A DNA stretch of 64,000 bases from Tremella fuciformis (Eukaryota; Basidiomycota; Tremellomycetes; Tremellales; Tremellaceae). This document shows, in pieces, positions 1 through 10,576 of this stretch. Below the pieces are notes generated by a model. It was not told where the DNA came from, did not search any database, and was given only the letters and a program-made list of their open reading frames with translations. Every line of letters begins with the position of its first letter. Positions within the stretch are counted from its first letter, which is position 1. Location of the stretch: positions 310,001-374,000 of the forward strand of contig CP136500.1 in the NCBI GenBank assembly GCA_032768795.1. Reading direction: 5' to 3'. The translations under genes were made by a program, and so were the position numbers.

Positions 1-3000
1 TAAGCTTCCCTCGAGCCTGATCGACTTCGAGAATCCTCAACCGAAGGGGCTTTACGATCATCTGATCACCACATATGGGGCCGACAATGGATCTCGCCTG
101 ACCGAACTATGGTCATCAATCTTCGACGAGACCATCCCAGAGAATGAGGACCCCGAACCTCTTTATCTCACAGCTATCCGGTCACAGCTGGCCGAAATCA
201 CCTCCTCCGCCATCACTTCCAAGCTCACCCTTGAGCAATTCGCCAACCAGATCGGCGCATACGCCGCCATCCGTCGCCTACCGTCCTCATACGGCCTCCT
301 CGCATTGACCTTCTACTCAGGGACCTCGTCGAACAAGATCCACCTCGACGAGGTTATCGATAGGGTCGCCGATGAACATCGCAGACGTCAACAAAAGGGC
401 GAGAGCGTAAACGAGATGGGGATGCTCAGCAAATCTCTGCAGAAACCGGCAGGCAAGAGATGCATCCACCACCCGGATCAGGGGAGGCACTCCACAGATG
501 AGTGCTGGAAAGTGATTGGAGTGCCGAAGCACATCCAGGAGCAGAGGTCGGCTAAGGAAGCAGACAGGAGGAAGAAGCAAGGAGGACAAGCGAAGAAGGG
601 AATGAAGGCAAGAGAGCAGAGCGAGTCAGGAGATGACTCATCGAGTGAGAACAGGGGAGGCTCGTCGAGGGAGACAAAGGAGGAAGGCTACTATGCGACG
701 GAGATTGCGCTGCACGCCAACGACAACCTTCCCTCCTCTTCCATCATCATCGATAGCGGTGCGACAAGTCCATTCATCAAGGACAAGCACCTCCTCTCGC
801 ATCTCACCAAACTCGACAAGGCCGTCAAGATCCAAATTTGAGACGGATCGATTGTCGAGGCCACACACTCCGGCCGCCTCACCTTCAACAACGTATGGTA
901 CAAGAACGCCCTCTACGTTCCATCATTCTCGCACAACCTCCTCTCAACACAGCGCCTCGGTCCGTACACTGGGACACACTGGCGCTTCTCAAGGACTCGG
1001 CTACATTGGTCGAGAAAGGAAAGGTCATCCTCCGGGGCAAAAAAGTCGGAAACCTATGGGTTGTGGACGACACACCGGTACGCACCACCTCGCGCATTCA
1101 CCGAGCACTTCAGGCAAGAGAAAACACTGAAGCCAAACACAACCGCCTCCTCACCTGGCACAAACGCCTAGGTCACTCAAACATGAGGAAGGTGTGGGAG
1201 CTCGGGAAGGAGGGGAAGCTAGGCGCAAAGTGGACGGGATTGTTTCGGAGAGTCGAATGCATGGAGTGCCTGAAAGGAAAGGCAACACGCTCGGCATCTC
1301 TACCTAATCCTCGTCGAGCCAGCAAACCCCTCGTCGAGGTATCAGTCGATCTATGGGGACCAGCAACCGCCCAGTCAAGAGAAGGCTAATACTTCCTCAC
1401 CTGCTATGACGACCATAGCAAATACGTGCAGGCCATACCACTCAAGAAGAAGTCGGATGCAGCCGAAGCACTACAAGACTACATCAAGTTGGCAGAGAAT
1501 CAGCTTGATCGAACGGTCAAAACCATCCGCTCAGACCAAGGAGGCGAATTCACGAGCAAGGAATTCAGCCACTGGTGTAAAAGCAAGGGAATTGAGCACA
1601 CCCTCACGCCGACGGACGCACACAATCAGAACAGTCGGGTCGAGCGCGTCCATCTCACCATCCTCAACGACATCCGGACATGTCTCTCGGACTCGAACCT
1701 GCCAAGCCAATTCTGGGTCGACGCATTACGATATGTAGTCTTCACCAGAAATAGGCTACCAGACTCCCACGGAAAAATCCCGATAACGCTCTTCCGACCA
1801 AACCACGACATCGACCTGCAGTACCAAGGGATGCAGCCATTCGGCCACCACTGCATTTATCGAGTCGTGAGCCCCGCATCAAAGCTCGATGAGCGAGGGC
1901 AATGCGGTCAACTACTGGGATACACAGAAGGGAGCTGGGGCTACAAGGTGTTGACCCAATCCAACAGGGTCATCGCAAGCCGAGACGTTACATTCATCAC
2001 GGGCAAGAAGACAACGCCCAGTTCAGATGAACCGCAACGGACCCTGGAGCCGCCTCAACCTGAACCTCGACAAGCGTCGACGAGCCTCGACGAGGATGAC
2101 GATACATCCATCGAGCTGAACGAGATAGTCGAGGCAGGGGAGGCACCAGAAGAAGAGGAACAAGGGGAAGAGATGGATGACGTACCTCCTCAAGCCGTGC
2201 CAAGGCAAGGGAGAGGCTGGGCCAACGAATACATCCGAGAAGATGCACCGAGCCCGGAACCAAACCCCGACGACGGACCAGAGGATCCAGATCGTCGACT
2301 AAACCAGCCCACAGAGGCCAATGCCGATGAACCAAGACGGTCGGGGAGACTAGCAGGCCAAGAGCCCAGTCATCACCCTCTGCACGACATCGACATGGAC
2401 TATAACCGACTAGCCATAGAGCACGCGTTATCAGCCCAGTCACTCAACAACCCCCAGTCATACACCGAAGCTTGTCGAGCCGCAGACTGGGAGGATTGGA
2501 AATCGGCCATGGATGAGGAGATGGCAAAGATGGAGAAGTACGGAGTGTGGGAGAGAGTTCCCAAAGAGAACCACCGCACTCTTACGGGCAAATGGGTCTT
2601 CACCCGCAAGATCGACGGGGACACGGGCAAAGCAAGCCAACACAAGGCCAGATTCGTCGTAAGGGGATTCCAACAGGTCTCAGGACGAGACTTCGACGAA
2701 CTCTTTGCCTCAGACACCCACAAGTCATCATTCCGGTTATTTCTCACCATCGTCAACTACCTCGACTGGGAATGCGACCAAATAGACATCATTGGAGCAT
2801 TCCTTAAGGCCAACATCGACAAGGACATCTTCATCGAGCCACCAGAAGGTAGCGACATCGCCGCCGGTCACGTCCTGCACCTCCGGAAATCACTATACGG
2901 TCTCTGACAATCACCTCACCTGTTCAACAAGCGCCTCGACGAGTTCCTACGGGAGCTAGGCTTCAAACCGACCCTAGCAGATCCATGTATCTACTTGCTG

Positions 3001-3031
3001 CAACAAGGACACAAGCGGTGCATGATCTCAG
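1..3031 (+). pseudogene. Ty1/copia polyprotein fragment (copia1a): gag, protease, integrase, start of RT
   Basis: Reading left to right: the middle of a copia Gag, a protease signature (IIIDSGATSPF, about 748-780), the GAG-pre-integrase/zinc part (HKRLGHSNM, about 1161), integrase (VDLWGP about 1350; IRSDQGGEF about 1527; NSRVERVHL about 1631) and the RT opening (WKSAMDEEM, GKWVFTRKI, AFLKANIDKDIFIEPPEG, LRKSLYGL). The frame is broken by TGA at about 839-841, a frameshift near 960-1000, TAA at about 1387 and TGA at about 2905. RT stops before its catalytic YxDD region and there is no RNase H. The left end continues outside the window. Another copy of the same family starts at 57298 and is almost identical over the Gag part shared with positions 1-200. 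It is a dead fragment. At least the first stop is consistent with CGA to TGA decay. Confidence 0.93.
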
Positions 3032-3333
3032 CGACGGAATCTTAGCTCTGAGGCAATGGGATTCCGGTCACCTGTTGCCCGCTCAGCACTTGCTATGAGT
3101 GATGAGGAGGGCAACAGGCGGCGGCATTCTACAAAGTCGTCGAGGGTGTCGGCGTTATGAGCGGAGTTATTGATGGTGGCAGCTTCCCTGCCTCGTCGAG
3201 GTTCATCCTCGACGAGGTTGTCCCTCGTCGAGGATGTGTGTGCCTCGACGAGACTACTCGAGGATGTGTGTGCCTCGACAAGACTACTCGAGGATGAGTC
3301 AAGCTCATGTGAGCGTACCACCTATTTCCGTTG
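3032..3333 (-). repeat. Solo copia1-type LTR
   Basis: A 302-bp copy of the repeat that runs CGACGGAATC...ATTTCCGTTG in this orientation. The same sequence directly precedes the copia1 leader at 56931-57200, so I take it as the copia1 LTR. It sits exactly where copia1a breaks off and gypsy1 begins. The 5 bases on either side (CTCAG and CTCGA) agree at only 3 of 5 positions, so this junction may be recombinant rather than a clean insertion. It carries several CCTCGWCGAGG palindromes. Confidence 0.75.
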
Positions 3334-3845
3334 CTCGACTGGTTCCCAGGTCATCTCATCATCTGTACCTTTGCTACCCACTTGACGAGGTACTCAACCT
3401 TTCTGCCCCTCTTCCTTGAGTCGACAACATTCTCCACCTCATAGCTGGGTCCCTTGTTATCTACCTCCACCGGTGCCGGAGGCTCGTAGGTCTGTCCAGG
3501 GATTGTTGTTGGGTGATACGGCTTGAGGCGAGTTATATTGAAGATCGGGCTCACCCTCATTGTAGCAGGTAGCTCCAGCTTGTACGTTGATGGTCCAGGC
3601 TTAGCAAGGATCTTGTATGGCCTCCCCCATTTGATGTCGAGCTTCTTCGAGGTTCGACAAGTCTTGATGTTCTCCATTGACAGCTTGACCATATCTCCCA
3701 CTTTCAACACCGGCGCCTCCCTTCTCTTTGCATTGTAGTACTTGGCATACCGGTTATTTTGGTTTTTCACGAACCTATGATCCGTGGTAAACTCCACATA
3801 GTTCTGAACATTGTCCGTAGAATACACCTTCTCGTTGGATTAGCA
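3334..3845 (-). pseudogene. gypsy1 integrase C-terminus and chromodomain (fragment)
   Basis: The minus strand encodes the integrase tail (YAKYYNAKRREAPVLKVGD...KLDIKWGRPYKIL...YKLELPATMRVSPIFNITRLKPY) and then a chromodomain (GRKVEYLVKW...). A one-base shift near 3360 throws the ORF out of frame. In the other frame the expected TWEP motif of the chromodomain follows (DDEMTWEPVE). Chromodomains of this clade are thought to steer integration to modified chromatin. The upstream part of the same protein lies beyond the mitochondrial insertion. Confidence 0.85.
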
Positions 3846-4840
3846 CAGATGTTTGGTTAAGCCGTCCTGGGCAACAGTCAATTTTCACACCGAGAGCAGG
3901 AATAGCGAAATCGTGGTCATTCACTTTTTAAGACATCCTTTACCCTTCATCTGGGGTATCATCAATGCTTGGAGGTATGAATATTATCACAACAATTCTA
4001 AACATGCGAGCTCCTGGTATGACACTACACAAAATGCCACTGTTTGTATGGGGGGCAGGTAACCTCAAAAAAGAGGATCCTCAGAGACTACATGTGGTAT
4101 GCTAAGCTAGTGTCCATATATCACTATTTGTCTGCCTTAAGAAGGACCAACACTAGAATAGCAATGATATAGTCCACGCTTACCCTAAAGGGATGTGAGT
4201 TGTACCTAAACGCATAAGACGAAGAAGTAGTTTAGGTAGATTCCGAGTGTTGAAATCCTTGATTCAACTAGCCAACCTTTGTATTGAAATGGGAGAGGTC
4301 GTCTGAATAGTTTGACATCGATAACTTGTCCAACACTAGCAGTATATTTAGATGCTTGTGTTTAAAAACAAAGGCGTGAGACACTGTATCCTAAGTACAG
4401 CTCAAGAGGGGGAAGAGCTTTATGGGCTCTTCCCATAACTCCGCCGCACTCATATGTTTAGAAATGATTCTAAATATCTCTTCTGTTTTACAGATTCCCA
4501 CCATAGGAACCCAAAAGGTTCCTCTTTTTAGACGCTAGGGATAACAGGGTGATAGCGCGCGAGACTTCACATTGTCCGCGCTGTTTGCCACCTTAACACA
4601 TCCGGGAATATTAACAGTAATGTTAATATAGCATCCAACTATATGCTGGGACTTAGATCTGTGTTCCTCTGGTGTACCAATTGTTGGATTACAATCTGGC
4701 ATTGTTGGGTAGCTTACAAACATCAAGGATAAACGCTGAAAGCATCTAAGCAATCCGGTGGTTTGGTATGGAACGGCCATCGCTCAAGAAATAAAAGTTA
4801 TAACTTCTCCCCTTCCCGAGGGAGGAGGCTGGATATCACA
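3846..4840. other. NUMT: nuclear copy of mitochondrial cox1 exon, group I intron pieces and rnl (LSU rRNA) segments, scrambled
   Basis: About 3948-4051 translates as cytochrome oxidase subunit 1 ([16 protein letters not shown]). Flanking sequence resembles group I introns (CCTGGGCAACAGTC near 3870, GATATAGTCC near 4170, AACTATATGCTGGGA near 4640). 4530-4590 is peptidyl-transferase-centre LSU rRNA (GGGATAACAGGGTGATAGCG then GTTTGCCACC). About 4665-4750 is the LSU 3' region (CCTCTGGTGTACCA, GGGTAGCTTA, ACGCTGAAAGCATCTAAG). About 4755-4800 is LSU sequence (ATCCGGTGGTTTGG, GGCCATCGCTCA, ATAAAAGTTA) that normally lies just upstream of GGGATAACAGG. The pieces are therefore out of natural order. It interrupts the gypsy1 integrase. 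Both borders are approximate. Confidence 0.88.
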
Positions 4841-5640
4841 CGGGGGCAGGCTTGCTTTATGGCTTGCTGGCACAATCGGTGCACCTCGTCGAGGGACCCA
4901 AGCTTCTCCCTGACCGACGGTATCTCAGCGCTCTCGGCCTCAGTCCTCAGGTCATCTGTCCATCTTGGAGAGTACCCAAAGTTTGACTCAAACGGACTCA
5001 TCTTGATTGCGGAGTGCTGGGTGTTGTTGTAGGCGAAGGCCGCCCTTTGCAGGAGACTCAACAAGTTATCCTGTCTATGGTCGCAAAACACCCGTAGGTA
5101 CTGCTCTAGCACCTGATTGACTTGCTCCGTCTGCCTGTCCATCTGAGGGCGGAACGCCGTCGACAAGGTTATCTTGATGCCCAGGGCTCCACACCGCGCT
5201 CCCCACACCCGACTAGTGAACTTGCTTCCCCAATCAGACACAATGGACCACGGCAACCCGTGCTGTGCAACGACATTATCAATGATGAGGTCGACGAGTC
5301 CCGCCGTCGTAAGGTGCGTTGTTGTGGGCACAAAGATGGCCCACTTTGTCAGGCGGTCCACCACAACAAGGATTGAGTTGAACCGGGAAGCTCCTCGATG
5401 AAGTCCATGGAGATCGCTTGCCATGGTCCCTCTGGAGCCTCGAGGCTCTGGAGGAGCCCTTGGGGACGCTGCCTGCTTGTTTTTGTCCTCTGGCTGATAG
5501 CGCAGCCCCGTATGTAGGCTTTGACATCCCGTCTTAGCCCCAGCCAGCACACGTCCCTCCTGAGCAGGTCCAGCATCTTGGTGACTCCCGGGTGTCCTGC
5601 TAGAATCCCCTCGTGTTGATCCCGCATTGCCTGAAGTCAT
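4841..5640 (-). pseudogene. gypsy1 integrase
   Basis: The minus strand holds the H2C2 zinc region (HEGILAGHPGVTK...CAISQRTK, about 5450-5620, in a frame different from the downstream core) and the catalytic core: MDFIEELP, ILVVVDRLTKWAIFVPTTTH, GLPWSIVSDWGSKFTSRVWG, then STAFRPQMDRQTEQVNQV and the C-terminal AYNNTQHSAIKMSPFESNFGY. The usual SDRGSKF reads SDWGSKF, and HPQTDGQTER reads RPQMDRQTEQ; the first is what CpG-to-TpG decay of an Arg codon would give. The sequence runs into mitochondrial DNA near 4840. Confidence 0.88.
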
Positions 5641-5915
5641 CTGTCGCCTTCACTTGTGAGGTATAGCCGTCCGTTGAGCCTCAGAGCCCCACCAGCCTCT
5701 ACCCAAGCCCTCATGGGCTCATTGAGACCCATCCTCTGGGCCAACCCAAACAACTTGGGAAATCCTGATGCGCCAATTACCACTCCGTTCTCCTCTTTCT
5801 TGACCTTCTCCAACTCTTCCGTGACCTGTTCGAGCTCTTGATCCTCCTCCCAGCTGCGTTGCGTACCCGGTTGCCAATCCCCACTTGTCTCCTGGAAGAA
5901 GCTCGACGAGGCTTG

Positions 5916-7396
5916 TCAAGGCTCGAGAGCAAGGGCCCGGAGCATGTAACCCAGGGACGTTTCAACGCTGCTATCTTGATCAAAGCCTGGTAAAGCCTGC
6001 ACCCGCTGTTCTTCCAAGTCCAAACCATCAGGCTTATAGTCAGGTCTCCTCAAGAGGGCGTCTGGGTAGGCTGCCTTGCGGCCAGGGCGATACACAATTT
6101 GGGAGAACCCTGCCAAGGCGTCGACCCATCGTGCAACTTGCCCACTCAACTTCCTTGGCTCCATCCAGTAGCTGAGGTTGTGGTGATCTGTGAGGACCGT
6201 ACAGCTTACTTGCAGCAGGAGGTGCCTTTTTCGCTTGAACACCATCACTATTGCCAGGAACTCCTTCTCCGTAGTTGTCCAGTTCAGCTCTGCCCCCAAG
6301 AACGACCCCAATTTGATAGCCACCGGGTGTTTGAGGCCCGTCGAGGGGTTGATCTGAGATATCATGAATCCCCACCCATAGAGCGAGGCATCCGTCTGTA
6401 CAATGGTCTCAAACGAAGGGTTGAAGTGAGCCAGCACCGGTGGCTCGCTCATTTGCCACTTGATTTCTTTGAAGGCTCTCGCCTGCGCGTCTCCCCAGCC
6501 AAATGGAACTCCCTTCTTCGTTAGCACCACCAAAGGCAACGCTACCTTAGCAAAGTTTGGCACAAAGCGACGGTAATAATTTGCCAGCCCAAGGAACCGG
6601 GGTACTTCGAGCAGGTTGCTCGGTGCTGAAAAGTTGACGAGGCCCTTCACGTACCCCAGGTTTGCCTCCACGCCTTGTCTGGAGATGACAAACCCCAGGA
6701 ATCGAGTTTTCTTTTCTCAAACTCGGACTTCAACGCCTTCACATACAATCCCGCCTTCCAAAGCACCTCGAGCACTGCCTTTGTAAGGGCATGCAGCTCG
6801 TTGAGGCTCTTGGCGTGCACCAGGATGTTGTCGATGTAGATGACCACTCCTTGCCCAACAAATTCCCTCAGTACCTCGTTTAGGAAGTGATGAAAGACGG
6901 CCGGCGCGTCCTTCAAGCCGTCCCGCGCCACTAGGGACTCGAACATCCCCAATGGCGTTCTAAAGGCGGTGTAGGCTTCATGCTCCGGTGCCATGCCAAG
7001 GAGCTGGTAGGCTCCCGGTAGGTTGAACTTGGTGTAGCACTCCGACTTTGCCAGATCGGCCGTGACTTGAGAAATGAGCGGTAGTGGGTGTGCATCCAAC
7101 ACAGTTGCTTCGCTGAGTTTCTGGTAGTCAACCACCATACGCAACTCTCCTGGGTTCTTCTTTGGGACAAAGAAGCTTGGCGACCCGTATGCCGCATTCG
7201 ATGGCCTGATTCTACCCGCCGCCTGTTCCTTGGCAAGAAGCTCTCGGAGCGCCTTCATCTCAGGCGGTGACAGCTGAGACAGAGGTGCCACTCGTAACTC
7301 CGCTCCTTCCTTGAGCTTGATGCGCAGGTCGTACTCCCTACTTGGCGGAAGAGTTTTGGCGGGTCGACGAGAGTGGAACACCTCGAGGTACTCATG
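5916..7396 (-). pseudogene. gypsy1 reverse transcriptase and RNase H
   Basis: RT occupies 7381-6700 on the minus strand (YDLRIKLKEGAELRVAPL, SPSFFVPKK, LRMVVDYQKLSEATV, AFRTPLGMFESLV, VVIYIDNILVHAK). A frameshift in a T-rich run near 6710 moves it into the frame that carries LGLANYYRRFVPNFAKVALPL and the RNase H block (IVQTDASLYGWGFMIS...NWTTTEKEFLAIV...TDHHNLSYWM, 6671-5916). The catalytic YxDD reads YIDN, so one of the two metal-binding aspartates is gone. A stop at about 7394-7396 separates it from upstream pol sequence. It is inactive. Confidence 0.9.
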
Positions 7397-7470
7397 TTAG
7401 TGTTTGGGGACGACTGTCCGCACAGCTAGAGACTCCTCCTCCGACAGGGTGTACTCGTTGAATCCGAGGT

Positions 7471-7941
7471 TGTCACGACGGACGTAGGGAGAGCACATGG
7501 AAGCCACGTGGGGAGACGGAGCTCGGACTTGTTGATTCAACGCATCACTTGCCAAGCTCACCGAAGGACGACGGATACTTAGGAAGACTGGACGCGCGAT
7601 ACGTTCCGTAGTCTTCTCCCAATTGTTGTTCTCTGCAGACACGTAGACTGCCTGCTCCGTCCCGTCGCTTGGCTTGCCAGTGACACCAAGTCCCCCGCCA
7701 AGTTCCCCATCCATCTCCCTCAACTCGCTCTCGCTTGTCAAGTTCACTTTCCTGCTTGCCGAGCTCAGCGAGTCCCTCGCCGCACCCCTTGCTCAACCCG
7801 TTCATCCGTTCGAGCTCAGCAAGTCCCTCGCCGAGCTCCTCGCCCAACTCGCTCATACCCACCAACGCCAACGGACCCCGCGCCAACCGTTCGGAGTACG
7901 TGCCCGCCGGGCCCTGGACAGAGAAGGCGGTCGTCGTGACA
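7471..7941 (+). repeat. Solo LTR, family D, inside gypsy1
   Basis: 471 bp beginning TGTCACGACGGACG and ending GTCGTCGTGACA. It is flanked on both sides by GAGGT (7466-7470 and 7942-7946), an exact 5-bp target duplication. It therefore inserted into gypsy1 between protease and RT, and its internal region was then lost by LTR-LTR recombination. The same family forms the LTRs of gypsy2. Compared with the copy at 42951 it shows many CG to TG/CA changes. Confidence 0.93.
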
Positions 7942-8028
7942 GAGGTGCCCGTCCAATCCCCCCACTACCTCTTCTAACTCTCCAGTGACAGTCGCTCGCA
8001 GCCGCTCAGCGTTAAGTCGGTTTTGCTC

Positions 8029-8655
8029 CTATCTATTGATTCGCAGGGGGATGTGGTTTGGGGACCTCCTACAAGATCCCACACTCCGTCCCCCCTTTTC
8101 CATCCTCAAACTGCCCGCAAGGATGGCCAGCTTGCTTGTAGCAGCCTCGATGACCATTGACAAGGCTACTCCACTTTCTCCACGGGTGACGAACATGGTC
8201 CCCATGTCCATCACCACGTTCTTTTCTTGCATCCAGCCGTACCCGAGTACAACATCTGCGCCAGCAAGTCGCGTCACCGCTAGTTGCTCTTGACTTGTTT
8301 CTCCAAGCGCCTCCACTGGTGCCACCACTTTGTGGGTGACCTCCCCAGCGGAAGACGGTTCCCCGTCAAACAAGAGAACATTACGGGGCTGCTCCACCCT
8401 CTGCTGGCTCAAGCCCTGGTCTCGTGCGTAGTCCTGATCGATGAAGACCCCGCTGGCGCCTGTATCTAGCAGTATGCTGGCGGAAGTCCCGTTCACTTTT
8501 CCTGCTACAACAGCTTGGCGCCTCCCCAACCTGCAGGCCTCACCAATCATGCATTCCTTAGCATCACTAGCACTGTGTACGGACTCCTTTTTGGACTCCA
8601 GGTCCTCTGCTTTCTCTTCATGTTGGTCTTCCTTGAAGAGGGAAGCGGACCCCAT
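8029..8655 (-). pseudogene. gypsy1 aspartic protease region
   Basis: A 208-codon minus-strand ORF with the retropepsin active-site signature SASILLDTGASGVFID, then hydrophobic strands and LAGADVVLGYGWMQ, the second conserved block of gypsy proteases. It is cut off from RT by the LTR-D insertion about 90 bp downstream, and from gag by stops between 8656 and 8778. Confidence 0.85.
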
Positions 8656-8777
8656 TGATGGGTGGATGTGAGATGGATTAGAGGATGCGAGAGGTGAAGT
8701 CGGATGCTCAGTGGGTGTGAGGGCGGAGAGTGTGTATGAAGCGGGGCCTCAAGTTTCTCCTTGTAGCTTGGGACCCC

Positions 8778-9651
8778 TCAGGCTTCTCCCTGTGATTCTT
8801 GTTTGACGCGCGGGCCAGGGTTGAATGAACCAGGACAATTGCGCGCAAGATGCCCAGCGTTCCCGCACCGAAAGCAAAGCCCCTGGCTGCCTTGCCTCTT
8901 GTGTTTGTCCGGGTTGAGCCTAGGTGGGGGGGGGGGGGGGTAGGCTTGTCGAGGAGCTGTCACGGGAAGAAGGCCTGTCAAGGTTGTTGGGCCAGGAGAT
9001 GATCTGGAGTTTGCCATTGCTGCCGCAGGCTCTGACATAACCGCGGAGGGGCCGCCGGTGTTGGAGAGGCCTTCCTTGGCACGAGCTGTCGCCTGCTTGT
9101 CAAGCTCCCACGAGAGGACCGACGTGTACTCTCGGATCTTTGGCAAAGTATTTGGCTGCCAACCCAGTTTGTCGCAGCGAGAAGTACTTGCGCCTAGCGG
9201 TGCCCTTTGCGTCTGGATCCCCAAAGTTCTTGCGGAGGTACCGGCGAAGCCCAGCATAGGTTTGAATTTTGTCGTCAAGGTAGTCGCCTGCCTCGACATG
9301 CTCCCCGTTCTCGTTCAAATTGCTGTCTCGCCCTGGCGCGAAAGGCTGGATCGCATTGAGCACAAATCCTCGGAGGAACAAGATCACATACATGACCTTG
9401 TGCGTGTTGCCGGAAAACTTTGACGGCTGCAGCTTGAAGACCAGCTCGCATTGCATGATGAACCGGCCAAGGGCGGCCGGATCCTTGCCGTTGAACGTAT
9501 TGGGCGGGTTCGCCTTTGGCTCCGATGAGTTCCCCACTGCTGGCGAGCCTTGTTGTTGCTGCGCCTGCTGCTCAACGAGGGTCGTCTGGCGCTGCACGAT
9601 CTGCTCAAGCAACTGCTGCATTGTTGGCTGGTTGCCCTGTGCTTGGGCCAT
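8778..9651 (-). pseudogene. gypsy1 Gag (frameshifted)
   Basis: It starts at the ATG at 9651 with a Q-rich N-terminus (MAQAQGNQPTMQQLLEQ), then the capsid-like part (FNGKDPAALGRFIMQCELVFKL, AGLRRYLRKNFGDPDAKG). The ORF shifts frame between about 9100 and 9299; the second half ends in a CCHC zinc knuckle (CFRCGNAGHLARNCPG). A run of 14 G at about 8928-8941 precedes the knuckle region. The 154 bases upstream, to 9805, form a leader next to the probable 5' LTR. Confidence 0.88.
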
Positions 9652-9805
9652 GTTGTTCCCCGCGGCTCTCAGTCATGAGTCCACAGGTAGTCGTAGGGTT
9701 GTGGGCAGAGCAATATGCTGATGCTCTGGATCTGTCGACGTGGTTTGTCGAGTCAATGGTGCCATGAACTAATCTCGTGTGAGAGGTAAGAGCACCATGG
9801 TATAC

Positions 9806-10218
9806 TGTCACGGGGCCAGGCCGGTCGTCGACAGATAGGCCCTCTCACACGTGCTCTCTGTCGATCTATCACTGTTCTCCAGAAGAAGGTGTATCCTACC
9901 GCCTCTCGTGCATTGACGACACGGCTGAGCCGTCAATCTATATCCATGGACTCAATACCATGGTGCTAAGGATGGTCTATGGGCGTGGCCTTGTATATAT
10001 ATTGCCCTCTGACCTCCTCTGCACTGCCTCAGGCTTTCTCCTTGAAACACTGTTGATGAGGCTTGAGCTCTAGAGTTGTCGAGGCTACTCAAGACTTGTC
10101 AAAGGTACTCAAGCATCGATGATGTCGTCACGTGTCTGGCAGGCGTGCGAGGCTGGGGGCGTGGTCGTAGGTGTTGTAGGCGTGCGTTGGTGATCACAGA
10201 GGCGTGGCTGACGTGACA
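9806..10218 (-). repeat. LTR family C, probable 5' LTR of gypsy1
   Basis: 413 bp from TGTCACGGGGCCAGG to GGCTGACGTGACA. It lies immediately upstream of the gypsy1 gag leader (gag starts 155 bases away on the minus strand), as a 5' LTR should. A TATATATA stretch lies at about 9992-10001. The flanks do not form a target duplication. The assignment to gypsy1 rests on position only: a related chromodomain fragment at 18544-19679 carries an LTR-C in the other orientation, but that one is a clean independent insertion. Confidence 0.7.
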
Positions 10219-10239
10219 GAGTCATAGAAACGATGGGTG

Positions 10240-10576
10240 CGCCCTAGGATACTTACATCTTGCTGAGCCCTTGTAGAACTCCAGTTCTCTTGCAATTGAG
10301 TTGCATGGGACTTATTCCCTTCACTTACTCTCTCTCGCTCCATCCCAGCAACAGCTGCAAAGGTCTACCACTTGTCAGCTCACCTTCCCTTGTCTTGCCT
10401 TGTCTTGCCTTGCCTAGCCAACCTTGCCAACCCTCGTCAACACAGGTTGAGACTCTACAAGTCCTTCAACCGCTTGCCCTTGCTACTTCTCCTAGCCTCG
10501 CCCAGCCTTGCCAAAGTCAAAGAGTCTTGGTCACCCAGTGATGGGCACTGGACAGAGACAGAGAGGTATCATGACA
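10240..10576 (+). repeat. LTR family F, truncated (3' part)
   Basis: It matches the last half of the full-length family F LTR at 42038-42704 in opposite orientation, ending GAGAGGTATCATGACA. It includes the shared stretch around GTAGAACTCCAG and the runs of CTTGCCTTGCC that in the better-preserved copy read as CG-containing words. Confidence 0.75.

Larger units (their letters stand above)
3334..10218 (-). mobile_element. Ty3/gypsy chromodomain element gypsy1, interrupted and decayed
   Basis: Minus-strand order: probable 5' LTR (9806-10218), gag, protease, RT, RNase H, integrase, chromodomain. It is split by an LTR-D insertion (7471-7941) and by a mitochondrial DNA insertion (about 3846-4840). 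The 3' LTR is missing because a copia1 LTR lies at the chromodomain end. There are several frameshifts and stops, and one of the RT catalytic aspartates is lost, so the element is not autonomous. Confidence 0.9.

Noticed and set aside
3853..4062. 69-codon ORF in the mitochondrial insertion as a nuclear gene
   Set aside because: The cox1 match is in another frame and is bordered by intron and rRNA pieces; the ORF is accidental.
4530..4560. A site close to the I-SceI recognition sequence, as in engineered constructs
   Set aside because: The surrounding sequence is ordinary mitochondrial LSU rRNA, the natural home of that site, and two bases differ.
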